64,000 bases of DNA, taken from Streptomyces sp. NBC_01381 (GTDB lineage Bacteria > Actinomycetota > Actinomycetes > Streptomycetales > Streptomycetaceae). Positions within the stretch are counted from its first letter, which is position 1. Every line of letters begins with the position of its first letter. The stretch is from the NCBI RefSeq assembly GCF_026340305.1, contig NZ_JAPEPI010000002.1:3348001-3412000 (forward strand), read 5' to 3'. Below the pieces are notes generated by a model. It was not told where the DNA came from. It saw only the letters and a program-made list of their open reading frames with translations, and did not search any database. The translations under genes and the position numbers were made by a program. Shown piece by piece: positions 1-8,029 of this stretch.

Positions 1-1
1 T

Positions 2-427
2 GGTTTCGGTGCCCCGAACGGTCTGGTCTTCTCGGCCGACGAGCGGCAGCTGTTCGTCTCCGACACCCGGGCAGGTTTCATCCGGGTCTTCGACGTCACC
101 GCGGACGGCACCCTGTCCGACGGCAAGGTCTTCGCCGAAGCCGCAGCTCGTGAAGGCGCCCGCTTCGACAACCTGCGCTTCGACGACGGCGGTCGGCTCT
201 GGGCAGCCGCGATGGATGACGGCGTGCACTGTTATGACCCCGACGGCACACTGATCGGCCGTCTCAACGTGCCGGAAACCGTCGCCAACATCTCCTGGGG
301 CGGCGCCAAGCGCAACCGCCTGTTCATCACCGCCGAAACCACCCTCTACTCGGTGGTCATGGGAGTCACCGGCACCCACCCGGCCGGACCCGGGCGTCAC
401 CCCTGGTTGAAGGCAGGGCCTCGGTGA
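2..427 (+). CDS. SMP-30/gluconolactonase-like protein, C-terminal part
   Basis: An open frame runs from the window edge to the TGA at 425-427, so only the C-terminal ~141 residues are present. They read as beta-propeller blades of the SMP-30/gluconolactonase/LRE family. Early residues APNGLVFS and LFVSDT are followed by LWAAAMDDGVHCYDPDG and a closing strand with RLFITAETTLYSV, which is the usual order of the last two blades. Family members are calcium-dependent lactonases that open sugar lactones. The metal ligand at the N-terminus is outside the window, so the substrate cannot be judged. Internal ATGs within this frame are not starts. Confidence 0.85.
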   Translation, partial: GFGAPNGLVFSADERQLFVSDTRAGFIRVFDVTADGTLSDGKVFAEAAAREGARFDNLRFDDGGRLWAAAMDDGVHCYDPDGTLIGRLNVPETVANISWGGAKRNRLFITAETTLYSVVMGVTGTHPAGPGRHPWLKAGPR

Positions 428-441
428 GCATTGCCTAGGCT

Positions 442-936
442 GTGCGCGTGACGGAAGACAGCAGGCCACTGGCCGTATTCGATCTGGACGGCACCCTCGC
501 GGACACCGCGCACCGGCAGCGGTTCCTGGAGCGCAAGCCGCGCGACTGGGGCGCCTTTTTCGCCGCCGCCCCGGAGGATCCGCCGCTTGCGGAGGGTGTG
601 GCGCTGGCCCTGGAGAGCGCTCAGGAGTGTGAGGTCGTCTATCTGACGGGCAGGCCGGAGCGGTGCCGCAAGGACACCGTGGCGTGGCTCGCGGCGCAGG
701 GGCTGCCCGAGGGGCGGATCTGGATGCGGCGCAACGACGACCGGCGGCCCGCGCGCCGCGCCAAACTGGAGATTCTCCAGAAGATCGCGCAGAAGCGTGC
801 GGTGCGCGTGCTCGTGGACGACGACGAGCTGGTGTGCGACGAGGCCGAGCGGGCGGGCTTCAAGGTCGTACGGGCACGCTGGGCGAGCACGTCCGCCGCG
901 CTCAAGGACGCCCAGGAGCGGGAGGGGCGGACGTGA
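442..936 (+). CDS. HAD-superfamily phosphatase, polynucleotide-kinase-phosphatase-like
   Basis: This is a 164-aa protein with the HAD motif I DLDGT at residues 14-18, whose first Asp would be the phosphoryl acceptor. Motif II lies in YLTGRPE near residue 71, and an acidic motif IV (VDDDE) lies near residue 122. Length and motif spacing fit the single-domain phosphatases related to the 3'-phosphatase half of polynucleotide kinase, but no kinase P-loop is present. The start is GTG 442 or GTG 448; neither has a strong ribosome binding site. The gene follows the upstream gene closely on the same strand. The substrate is unknown. Confidence 0.8.
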   Translation: MRVTEDSRPLAVFDLDGTLADTAHRQRFLERKPRDWGAFFAAAPEDPPLAEGVALALESAQECEVVYLTGRPERCRKDTVAWLAAQGLPEGRIWMRRNDDRRPARRAKLEILQKIAQKRAVRVLVDDDELVCDEAERAGFKVVRARWASTSAALKDAQEREGRT

Positions 937-963
937 CCGGCTGACGGGCGTGCCCCGCAGGCC

Positions 964-1185
964 TCAGGCGCTGTCGCCGTCCTCAAGGCGGAATCCGACC
1001 TTCAGGCCCACCTGGTAGTGCTCGATCTGCCCGTTCTCGATATGGCCGCGCACCTGGGTGACCTCGAACCAGTCCAGGGAGCGCAGGGTCTGCGAGGCGC
1101 GGTCGATGCCGTTGCGGATCGCCTGGTCGACGCCCTCGTGCGAGGTGCCGACGATCTCGGTGACCCGGTAGGTGTGGTCGGACAT
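964..1185 (-). CDS. Dodecin family flavin-binding protein
   Basis: A 73-aa protein matching dodecin in length and layout. It opens with a short strand (HTYRVTEIVGTS), then a helix with GVDQAIRNGIDRAS, the conserved LDWFEVTQVRG segment, and closes with EHYQVGLKVGFRL. Dodecins assemble as dodecamers that store or buffer riboflavin, FMN or related flavins. The W in LDWFEV is the residue that stacks on the flavin in characterised dodecins. It lies just downstream of the GntR gene on the same strand, separated by about 50 bases, so they may be co-transcribed. Confidence 0.93.
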   Translation of the reverse strand: MSDHTYRVTEIVGTSHEGVDQAIRNGIDRASQTLRSLDWFEVTQVRGHIENGQIEHYQVGLKVGFRLEDGDSA

Positions 1186-1234
1186 GAGGGTGTTCCTCTC
1201 CTCCGTGCGGTGGCGTCACAGCGGTGGGGTGACG

Positions 1235-2023
1235 TCACTCCACCGTGCCCCACCACGCGGCGGTGCGCGAGGCGGTGGGCGCGGGATGTTCGGCGGCCGC
1301 GCCCAGGGCGAGCCGGGAGGCGACGCGGTAGCGGTCGCCGCGGTAGAGGGAGCGCACATACTCGACGGGGCGGCCCTCGGTGTCCGTGGTGATCCGGTCG
1401 AAGAGCAGCGCGGGGGAGAGCTCGGGCACGCCGAGCAGCCGCGCCTCGGCCTCCGTGACCACCGTCGGTTCGATGGACTGCACGGCGTGGGCGGGACGGA
1501 TGTGCCGGACCTCGCGGAGATGGGCGTAGAAACCGGACTCCATCTGCTCGGGGGTGAGCCCCGGTGTCAGCGCGGCCGGAATGTGCAGATGCTCCAGAGC
1601 GATGGGTTCGCCGTCGACGAGGCGCAGCCGTGCCACGTACACGATCTCGGCGGCGGGGGAGACGCGCAGCTTGCGGCCGGTCCGTGCCCCGGCCCGGACG
1701 GTGCTGAACTCCACCACCCGGCTCGACCAGCCGCCCGGAGCCTGCGGTGCGGTGAGCGGGCGGCTCGCCGAGATCAGCTCCTGGGTGACCTTGGCGGGTG
1801 CCACGAACATCCCGCGCCCGTGTTCGCGTACGAGAAGTCCCGAGGTCACAAGGTCGTCGACGGCAGCCCGCAGAGTCGGCCGCGATACACCGAGGTCGGC
1901 GCAGAGTGTGCGCTCGGAGGGGATCGCGTCGCCGGGCCGGCGGGTCTCGATCAGGTCGAGCAGGACCTCGCGCACGCGCTCGCGCTTGAGCATGCCGCCG
2001 GGGGCGGTTCTTTGGTAGTCCAT
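1235..2023 (-). CDS. GntR/HutC-family transcriptional regulator with UTRA domain
   Basis: This 262-aa protein has an N-terminal winged helix (about residues 10-80), including IPSERTLCADLGVSRPTLR and the wing LLVREHGRGMFVA. A C-terminal UTRA effector domain (about 100-250) follows, with the strands EIVYVARLRLVDGEPIALE and PVEYVRSLYRGDRYR. It resembles sugar-responsive GntR/HutC repressors such as DasR in layout. The gene is divergent from the GH16 gene, and TTGGT/ACCAA elements lie in the intergenic region and again before the solute-binding lipoprotein gene. That makes it the likely repressor of this small carbohydrate locus. The effector is unknown, probably a sugar or sugar phosphate (inference). 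Confidence 0.9.
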   Translation of the reverse strand: MDYQRTAPGGMLKRERVREVLLDLIETRRPGDAIPSERTLCADLGVSRPTLRAAVDDLVTSGLLVREHGRGMFVAPAKVTQELISASRPLTAPQAPGGWSSRVVEFSTVRAGARTGRKLRVSPAAEIVYVARLRLVDGEPIALEHLHIPAALTPGLTPEQMESGFYAHLREVRHIRPAHAVQSIEPTVVTEAEARLLGVPELSPALLFDRITTDTEGRPVEYVRSLYRGDRYRVASRLALGAAAEHPAPTASRTAAWWGTVE

Positions 2024-2136
2024 CGATGCCGTCCCGTTCCGGCGGAGGGGTGGGTCGTGTCCACAACTCCCGCCCGCGCCAAGGGACTTGACGCCCCCAT
2101 TGGTCTATGCCACCTTCAGTCCTCGCGAGTGGTCAC

Positions 2137-2153
2137 CTTACCAATTGGTCAAG
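2137..2153. promoter_or_regulatory. Near-palindromic box ACCAATTGGT between gntR and GH16 genes
   Basis: A 17-base near palindrome, CTTACCAATTGGTCAAG, centred on a perfect ACCAATTGGT core. It lies about 84 bases before the GH16 start and 114 before the GntR start. A second, poorer TTGGT half-site is at 2100-2104. The half-site TTGGT/ACCAA is the same as in the perfect operator at 3249-3262, although here the arms are adjacent rather than 4 bases apart. Likely regulator contact region (inference). Confidence 0.5.
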
Positions 2154-2236
2154 CCCGCGTCGTGTCGTTGTGCCGCACCTCCCCCCCCACGCCGGGAGCG
2201 GTGAGCGCCCCCGGCATTCCGAAAGGAACCAGGTCG

Positions 2237-3208
2237 ATGAACCGACACCGCTTCAGAGTGACCTCCCGGCCGCTGACAACCGTCGCGGTCGCGACGGCGA
2301 TCGCAGCCGCCGCCGGCCTCGGCCTGGCGGGGCCCGCCGCGCTGCCCGCCTCCGCGGCCCCGGACGACACCGCTCCGGACGGCACCGCCCCGGCGGCCGC
2401 CGCCGCGACGCTCTTCGACGACTTCGACTACGCCGGTCACACCGACCCGAAGATCTCCGAGCACGGCTGGAGCATCCGTTCCAACGCGGGCGGCCCCGGC
2501 GTGCCCGGCGCCACCTGGGCGCCCGAGAACATCACCTTCCGCGCCGCGGACGGCAACTCCGTGATGAACCTGGAGACTTCGACCGCCGGCACGGGGGAGT
2601 CGACGAAGCAGACCGAGATTCTCACCAAGGCGGTCAAGTTCAAGAACGGCACCTACGCGGCCCGCGTGAAATACGCCGACGTACCGAAGTCCGGCCCCGA
2701 CGGGGACCATCTCGTCCAGGCGTTCTTCTCCATCAACGACCTCAAGTCCCCGATGGCCGACGACTACTCCGAGTACGACTTCGAGTATCTGCCCAACGGG
2801 GGCTGGGGCGAGCCCGCCGACATCCTCTACGCCACCTCCTGGGAGACCTTCAATCCCGAGCCGTGGGAAGCCGTCAACCAGCACACCGAGGTGCGGCAGA
2901 GCTACGAGGGCTGGCACGACGTCGTGTTCACCATCGACGACAGCGCCATCAAGTACTACGTCGACGGGCAGCTGTTCGGCACACACGATGCCAAGTACCT
3001 GCCGGAACGGCCCATGTCGATCAACTTCAATCAGTGGCTCATCGACCTCGCGGGACAGTCGAGCACCACACCCCGCGCCTACGACCAGCAGGTCGACTAC
3101 GTCCTGCACGTCAAGGACGAGGTCCTGACGCCGGACCAGGTGAAGGAGCGGGTCGGCGCCTATCGCGGCGCGGGCACGACGTTCGAGGACACGGTCCCCG
3201 GCGGCTGA
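2237..3208 (+). CDS. Secreted glycoside hydrolase family 16 (beta-glucanase-like)
   Basis: A 323-aa exported protein. The start is ATG 2237, preceded by GAAAGGAACC; the open frame extends much further upstream but that part is the shadow of gntR. A Sec or Tat-like signal (residues 1-~41, with RVTSRP then a hydrophobic core) ends in ASAAP. The rest is a concanavalin-type fold with the GH16 catalytic signature SEYDFEYLP, where the two Glu flank Asp as nucleophile, helper and acid/base. GH16 enzymes cut beta-1,3/1,4-glucans, galactans or related polymers; the exact polymer cannot be told. Downstream lies a sugar-binding lipoprotein with a GntR-type operator, suggesting secreted digestion followed by oligosaccharide capture. 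Confidence 0.88.
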   Translation: MNRHRFRVTSRPLTTVAVATAIAAAAGLGLAGPAALPASAAPDDTAPDGTAPAAAAATLFDDFDYAGHTDPKISEHGWSIRSNAGGPGVPGATWAPENITFRAADGNSVMNLETSTAGTGESTKQTEILTKAVKFKNGTYAARVKYADVPKSGPDGDHLVQAFFSINDLKSPMADDYSEYDFEYLPNGGWGEPADILYATSWETFNPEPWEAVNQHTEVRQSYEGWHDVVFTIDDSAIKYYVDGQLFGTHDAKYLPERPMSINFNQWLIDLAGQSSTTPRAYDQQVDYVLHVKDEVLTPDQVKERVGAYRGAGTTFEDTVPGG

Positions 3209-3236
3209 TTCGGCCGATCCCGGTGCCGTGACCCCC

Positions 3237-3265
3237 TTGACCGACCCATTGGTACAGACCAAAAT
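3237..3265 (+). promoter_or_regulatory. Promoter with perfect TTGGT-N4-ACCAA operator
   Basis: A -35-like TTGACC (3237-3242) is followed 17 bases later by CAAAAT (3260-3265). Inside lies the perfect inverted repeat TTGGTACAGACCAA at 3249-3262. The operator fills the spacer and touches the -10 element, which is the classical place for a repressor. The arms match the half-sites near the neighbouring gntR gene and resemble GntR/HutC family operators. Confidence 0.7.
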
Positions 3266-3336
3266 CCAGCCATACCCGTTCGAGCCTGGAGCTCACCCCC
3301 ACGTCGGGCCGACCTTCCCCTGTCCGCAGGCAGAAA

Positions 3337-4614
3337 GTGACCGACGTGAAACCGCTCCGCCGCACCGCCATGTCCCTGTCCCTCGTCCTCGCCGCCACCG
3401 CTCTGCTCCCCGGATGCGGCGTCCTGCCCGGCGGGGACGAGGAGCAGCGGACCATCACCGTGTGGTTCATGAAGGACAGCGCTTCGGCGGAGTTCATCAA
3501 GCGGTTCACCGAGGACTTCGAGCAGCAGCACGGCGACATCGACCTGGAGATACGCATCCAGGAATGGACCGGCATCGGTGACAAGGTCAAGGCCGCGCTC
3601 AAGGCCGAGGACGGCCCGGACGTGATCGAGGTCGGCAACACGCAGGTCGCTCAGTACGTCGACGAGGGCGGGCTCCATGACCTCACCCTGGAGTCCGCGC
3701 GCGATCTCGGCATGAAGGACTGGCTGCCGGGTCTGGCCGAGCCGGGGCGGTACAACGGCAGCCAGTACGGCGTGCCCTGGTACGCCGCCAACCGCGTCGT
3801 CATCTACAACAAGGACCTCTTCGCGCAGGCCGGGATCGAGCAGCCGCCGAAGACGCGGGCGCAGTGGCTCACGGATACGCAGCGGCTCAACTCCGGGGGA
3901 AATCAGGGGATCTACCTGGCGGGCCAGGACTGGTACACCCTGTCGGGGTTCATCTGGGACGAGGGCGGTGACCTGGCCAAGGAGACGAACGGGGTGTGGC
4001 GGGGCAGCCTGCACTCGCCCGCGGCGCTGCGGGGCATGGAGTTCTACCGGCAGCTCCAGGCGCTGGGTTCGGGCCCCCGAGACGCGGACGAGGAGCATCC
4101 GCCGCAGGCCGGGGTGTTCGCTCGGGGTGACGTGGCGCAGATCGTCGCCGTGCCGGGGACGGTGCGGGCGATCGAGGAGAAGAATCCGAAGCTGATGGGG
4201 AAGCTCGGCTACTTCCCCATCCCCGGGAAGACGGCGGGCAGGCCGGGGGCCGTCTTCACCGGTGGGTCCGATCTCGTGGTGCGCGGCAAGACCGGCGACC
4301 GCAAGGGTGCGGTCGCCGTGATCGAGGCGCTCGCCGGGAAGAAGTGGCAGACGGAGCTTGCCCGGACCATGAATTACGTGCCGAACAAGACGACGCTGGC
4401 CTCTGCCGTGTCGGATGAGCCGGGGGTCGCGGCGATGGCCGCGGGGGCGGCGCGGGGTCGGGCGACTCCGGCCTCCCCGAAGTGGGCCGCCGTGGAGGCG
4501 GACAATCCCATCAAGGCGTACATGTCGAAGGTGCTGGGCGGGGGTGAGGCGGCGGTGGAGGCGGGGCTGGCGTCCCGCCGGATCACCAGGGCGCTGGACG
4601 TGAGCGGGCCGTGA
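3337..4614 (+). CDS. ABC sugar transporter solute-binding lipoprotein
   Basis: This 425-aa lipoprotein starts at GTG 3337 (an alternative GTG is at 3346). A short signal peptide ends in a lipobox-like ALLPGCG (Cys at about 27), so it should be lipid-anchored outside the membrane. The mature part is a family-1 extracellular binding protein: ITVWFMKDS opening strand, the DVIEVGNTQVAQYV segment, and a late YVPNKTTLASAV segment. Such proteins hand oligosaccharides to an ABC importer. No permease or ATPase genes follow, so it either uses a shared importer elsewhere or is a stand-alone component. A perfect GntR-type operator overlaps its promoter. Confidence 0.9.
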   Translation: MTDVKPLRRTAMSLSLVLAATALLPGCGVLPGGDEEQRTITVWFMKDSASAEFIKRFTEDFEQQHGDIDLEIRIQEWTGIGDKVKAALKAEDGPDVIEVGNTQVAQYVDEGGLHDLTLESARDLGMKDWLPGLAEPGRYNGSQYGVPWYAANRVVIYNKDLFAQAGIEQPPKTRAQWLTDTQRLNSGGNQGIYLAGQDWYTLSGFIWDEGGDLAKETNGVWRGSLHSPAALRGMEFYRQLQALGSGPRDADEEHPPQAGVFARGDVAQIVAVPGTVRAIEEKNPKLMGKLGYFPIPGKTAGRPGAVFTGGSDLVVRGKTGDRKGAVAVIEALAGKKWQTELARTMNYVPNKTTLASAVSDEPGVAAMAAGAARGRATPASPKWAAVEADNPIKAYMSKVLGGGEAAVEAGLASRRITRALDVSGP

Positions 4615-4621
4615 GGAGTCT

Positions 4622-4953
4622 CTTTCCCCAACCCCGCCCCTTCCCGAAACGGGGGGCTCCGCCCCCGGAACCCCGTTCTAGACCGCCGCTTCGCGGCGGA
4701 TCTTTCCCGCCCACCCACCCGATTGCCCCGCAGCGGCCCCAGCCTGGCGACGCGCCGTCGTCGGCCGCGCCGCCGTTGCGCCGCTTCGCGGCGAGTCTCC
4801 CACCCACCCGCCCGAATCCCAGCAGCTGCCCACCCACCCCAACATCTCAGCCCGTCCGGCGTTTGAGGACGAACTCGCCGAAGGCGGTGATCTGCGGCCA
4901 CCTCGCGGCTGGCGCAGCCGGAAAGTTTCGGGAAGGGGTGGGGTTGGGGAAAG
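4622..4953. repeat. 330-bp inverted-repeat element (MITE-like) between SBP gene and egtD
   Basis: The gene-free stretch 4615-4962 is bounded by an inverted repeat of 29 bases, 4622-4650 and 4925-4953, that pairs with one mismatch (arms begin CTTTCCCCAACCCC and end GGGGTTGGGGAAAG). Inside are further palindromes: GGGGCTCCGCCCC near 4652, a CCGCTTCGCGG stem near 4683, a similar one near 4789, and a known dispersed Streptomyces motif at 4848-4870. There is no open frame with coding character. The long arms and nested hairpins look like a non-autonomous mobile element or a REP-type intergenic block; transcripts would fold into a strong terminator. Confidence 0.65.
4848..4870 (+). repeat. Dispersed Streptomyces intergenic motif
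   Basis: The 23 bases starting CAGCCCGTCCGG and ending TTTGAGGAC match an intergenic motif that I recognise as recurring many times in Streptomyces genomes (recalled, not searched). It sits within the inverted-repeat element between the lipoprotein gene and egtD. No function is known to me. Confidence 0.5.
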
Positions 4954-4962
4954 GAAATGCCC

Positions 4963-5925
4963 TTACCCCGCCACACTCAACGACAACGCGAAGCGGCCCC
5001 TCTCATCCGTCCACCAATGCGTCAGCTTCAGGTCCGCCGCGGACAGTTCCGCCCGCACCCCGTCCTCCCGGAACTTCGCCGAGACCTCCGTCCGCATCTC
5101 CTCGTGCCGCTCGAAGTCGACCGCCAGGTCGAGCGCCGGGATCTTCACCGTCTGCGTGGCCCGCGACCGCAGCCGCATCTCGATCCACTCGTGCTCGCGG
5201 TCCCAGACGGCGACGTGCGAGAACGCGTCGGGGTCGAAGTCGGCGCCCAGTTCGCGGTTGATGACGGTCAGGACGTTCTTGTTGAAGGCAGCCGTGACGC
5301 CCGCCCCGTCGTCGTACGCGGAGACGAGCACCGACTCGTCCTTCACCAGGTCCGTGCCGAGCAGCAGCGCGTCACCGGGGGAGAGCAGGGCACGTACCGA
5401 CGTGAGGAAGGCGGCGCGTTCGGCCGGTAGCAGATTGCCGATGGTGCCGCCGAGGAAGGCCACCAGACGCGGGCCCGGCGTGCCGGGCAGGGCGAGGCCG
5501 CGGGTGAAGTCGGCGATCAGGGCGTGTACGTCGAGAGCAGGGCGCGAGGCGAGGAGCGTGTTCGCGGCGCCGGTCAGCGCGCTCTCGCTGACGTCCACGG
5601 GGACGTACGTGTGCAGCGAGGGCAGCGCGTCGATGAGGTGGCGGGTCTTCTCCGACGAGCCCGAGCCCAGCTCGATGAGGGTGCGCGCGTCCGTCACGGC
5701 GGCGATCTCCGCGGCGCGTGTCTGCAGGATCTCCCGCTCGGCGCGTGTCGGGTAGTACTCGGGGAGCGTGGTGATCTCGTCGAACAGGGCGCTGCCGCGT
5801 GCGTCGTAGAACCACTTGGGCGGCAGCGTCTTGGGCGTACGGGTGAGGCCTTGCAGGACGTCGGCGCGCAGGGCGGCGTCGGTGGCGTCCTCGGGCAGGG
5901 TGCGGGTCAGCAGGAACGGGCTCAC
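4963..5925 (-). CDS. egtD: L-histidine N-alpha-methyltransferase EgtD
   Basis: A 320-aa SAM-dependent methyltransferase that trimethylates histidine to hercynine, the first committed step of ergothioneine synthesis. Landmarks are PPKWFYDARGSALFDEIT (about residues 35-52), YYPTRAE (57-63) that lines the histidine pocket in the family, and the SAM loop LIELGSGSSEKT (83-94). Length equals that of the mycobacterial enzyme. It is the last gene of a four-gene run and overlaps egtC by 4 bases, implying translational coupling. The downstream side is the inverted-repeat element, which should terminate transcription. Confidence 0.96.
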   Translation of the reverse strand: MSPFLLTRTLPEDATDAALRADVLQGLTRTPKTLPPKWFYDARGSALFDEITTLPEYYPTRAEREILQTRAAEIAAVTDARTLIELGSGSSEKTRHLIDALPSLHTYVPVDVSESALTGAANTLLASRPALDVHALIADFTRGLALPGTPGPRLVAFLGGTIGNLLPAERAAFLTSVRALLSPGDALLLGTDLVKDESVLVSAYDDGAGVTAAFNKNVLTVINRELGADFDPDAFSHVAVWDREHEWIEMRLRSRATQTVKIPALDLAVDFERHEEMRTEVSAKFREDGVRAELSAADLKLTHWWTDERGRFALSLSVAG

Positions 5926-6677
5926 TCGGTGGGCTCCTTGAGCGGGGTCAGCAGAACATCGGTACGGCTCGCGGCGAGCAGCGTGCGGTCGGGGACCTGA
6001 CGCCAGTGCGGATCGTCGTCGTAGGGCTCGGAGGCCACGACGGTGCGGCGGCCCGGTTCGGTGAGGTACCAGAGGGTGTCGCCCCAGGCGGTCGCGGCGA
6101 TCGTCTCGCCGTTGGTGAGGAGGAGGTTGAGGCGTGATCCGGGGGCCGCCTCGGCGACCTCGACGACGGTGTCCGCGAGGGCCTGTCCCTCGTCGTCACC
6201 GCCGCGCAGCCGGTGCAGGACGAGCGCCCACACCAGCGCGGAATCGCAGCGCGCCTCCATCGAGAGCAGTTCGGCGGGCGGCAGGCCCGAGGTGAGCGGG
6301 GCGAGGGACCGCGGCCAGCCCGCCACCGCGCCGTTGTGGCTGAACAGCCAGGCCCCGGCGGCGAACGGCGCCGCCGCCGCTTCCCCGTCGGCACCCGCCA
6401 CGGTCGCGTCCCGCACCGCGGCGAGCAGGGCACCGGACCGTACGACCCGGGCGAGGTCCGCGAAGGACCGGTCGCCCCAGATCGGACCGGCACGGCGGTA
6501 GCGGGCGGGCTCGGGATCGCCTTCGGCGTACCAACCCACCCCGAATCCATCGGCGTTGACCGTGCCGTAGCGCTGCTGCCGGGGCGCCCACGACTGGCGG
6601 AACAGGCTGTGTTCGGGCTCCACCAGGAGCTTGCCGAGCGGCTCCTGGGGGCCCAGGTAGGCGAGGTGACGGCACAT
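5922..6677 (-). CDS. egtC: Gamma-glutamyl hercynylcysteine S-oxide hydrolase EgtC
   Basis: A 251-aa class II glutamine amidotransferase-like hydrolase beginning MCRHLAYLG, with Cys2 as the N-terminal nucleophile after Met removal. The conserved NADGFGVGWY motif (about 40-49) and SHNGAVAGW (about 112-120) follow. In ergothioneine synthesis it removes glutamate from gamma-glutamyl-hercynylcysteine sulfoxide. It overlaps egtD by 4 bases and meets egtB by 1 base, so the operon is translated as a unit. Cytosolic; no membrane segment. Confidence 0.95.
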   Translation of the reverse strand: MCRHLAYLGPQEPLGKLLVEPEHSLFRQSWAPRQQRYGTVNADGFGVGWYAEGDPEPARYRRAGPIWGDRSFADLARVVRSGALLAAVRDATVAGADGEAAAAPFAAGAWLFSHNGAVAGWPRSLAPLTSGLPPAELLSMEARCDSALVWALVLHRLRGGDDEGQALADTVVEVAEAAPGSRLNLLLTNGETIAATAWGDTLWYLTEPGRRTVVASEPYDDDPHWRQVPDRTLLAASRTDVLLTPLKEPTE

Positions 6678-8029
6678 CAGACGGCCTCCGCCGGGCCGCC
6701 GGGCCCGGTCCCCGCCGGACCCGCGTCACGTGCCGTGCGGAATCCGGAGAAGATCTGCCGCCGCACCGGATGGTCCCAGTTGCGGAACGTGCCCCGGCAG
6801 GCCACCTCGTCCACGGAGAACGCGCCGCCCCGCAGCACCTTGTAGTCACCGCCGAAGAACACGTCCGAGTACTCGCGGTAGGGGAAGGCGGCGAAGCCCG
6901 GGTAGGGCAGGAAGTCGCTCGACGTCCACTCCCACACGTCGCCGATCAACTGGCGTACGCCGAGCGGCGATTCACCGGCCGGATAGCTGCCCGCCGGAGC
7001 CGGCCGCAGATGGCGCTGGCCCAGGTTGGCGCGCTCGGGCGTGGGGTCCGCGTCACCCCACGGGTAGCGCATGGACCGTCCTGACGCCGGGTCGTGCCGG
7101 GCGGCCTTCTCCCACTCCACCTCGCTGGGCAGCCGCCGGCCCGCCCAGCGGGCGTACGCGTCCGCCTCGTACCAACTGACGTGCAGGACCGGCTCGTTCG
7201 GCGGCACGGCCTCCACCGTCCCGAAGTGGCGGCGCAGCCACTGCCCGGCGTCGCGGCGCCAGAACAGCGGCGCCGAGAGCTTGTTGCCCCGGACCATGTC
7301 CCAGCCCGCGGGAGCCCACCAGCGCTCGTCCGTGTAGCCGCCGTCGGCGATGAAGCGCTGGAACTCGGCGTTGGTCACCGGCGTCGTGTCGATGAAGAAC
7401 GGCGGGACGAGACGGTGGTGCGCCGGACGTTCGTTGTCCAGCGCCCACGGTTCGGTGGACGTGCCCATCGTGAACGGGCCGCCGGGGACGAGGACTTCGG
7501 AAGGACCGGTGAACGGCGGCGCGGGAGCGGGGTCGGGAGCGGTGAGCGCCGTCGGCCCCGAGCGCAGCTGATGGGTGATCAGCATCGTCTCGTCGTGCTG
7601 CTGTTCATGCTGCGCGATCATGCCGAACGCGAAGCCCGCGTCGGTCAGCGGCGAACCGCGGAACGGCGTGCTCTCCAGGACGTCAAGGGCGCGCCCGCGC
7701 ACCTCGGCCGCGTAACGGCGGGCCTCGGCGGGGGCGAGCAGCGGCAGGGTCGGCCGTTCGGCGCGGGGATGCTCGAAGGCGTCGTACAGACCGTCGATCT
7801 CCGGCCGCATGGCGTCACGGCCTGCCACCGCCCGCAGCAGCCACAGCTCCTCCTGGTTGCCGATGTGCGCGAGGTCCCAGACCAGCGGCGACATCAACGG
7901 CGAGTGCTGCGCGGTCAGTTCGGGGTCCTCGACACAGGTGGTCAGGAGCGAGGTGCGGTCCCGGGCGGCGAGCAGCGCCGCCAGGGCGCGCTCCCGAAGG
8001 GAATCGGGGTCGCTGACGGTTCCGGTCAT
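6677..8029 (-). CDS. egtB: Hercynine oxygenase EgtB
   Basis: This 450-aa non-haem iron sulfoxide synthase joins gamma-glutamylcysteine to hercynine with oxygen. An N-terminal DinB-like bundle carries the three iron ligands I would expect: His55 in WDLAHIGNQEE, and His141 and His145 in AQHEQQHDETM. A C-terminal formylglycine-generating-enzyme-like domain starts near EVLVPGGPFTMGTS (about 190) and ends near GFRTARD (about 435). It overlaps egtA by 4 bases (ATGA) and abuts egtC. The use of gamma-glutamylcysteine rather than cysteine follows from the presence of egtA and egtC. Confidence 0.96.
   Translation of the reverse strand: MTGTVSDPDSLRERALAALLAARDRTSLLTTCVEDPELTAQHSPLMSPLVWDLAHIGNQEELWLLRAVAGRDAMRPEIDGLYDAFEHPRAERPTLPLLAPAEARRYAAEVRGRALDVLESTPFRGSPLTDAGFAFGMIAQHEQQHDETMLITHQLRSGPTALTAPDPAPAPPFTGPSEVLVPGGPFTMGTSTEPWALDNERPAHHRLVPPFFIDTTPVTNAEFQRFIADGGYTDERWWAPAGWDMVRGNKLSAPLFWRRDAGQWLRRHFGTVEAVPPNEPVLHVSWYEADAYARWAGRRLPSEVEWEKAARHDPASGRSMRYPWGDADPTPERANLGQRHLRPAPAGSYPAGESPLGVRQLIGDVWEWTSSDFLPYPGFAAFPYREYSDVFFGGDYKVLRGGAFSVDEVACRGTFRNWDHPVRRQIFSGFRTARDAGPAGTGPGGPAEAV

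Noticed and set aside
1002..2066. Long arginine-rich open frame on the minus strand over the dodecin and gntR genes
   Set aside because: It is a shadow of gntR in another frame; Arg/Pro/Ala-rich composition and no family features.
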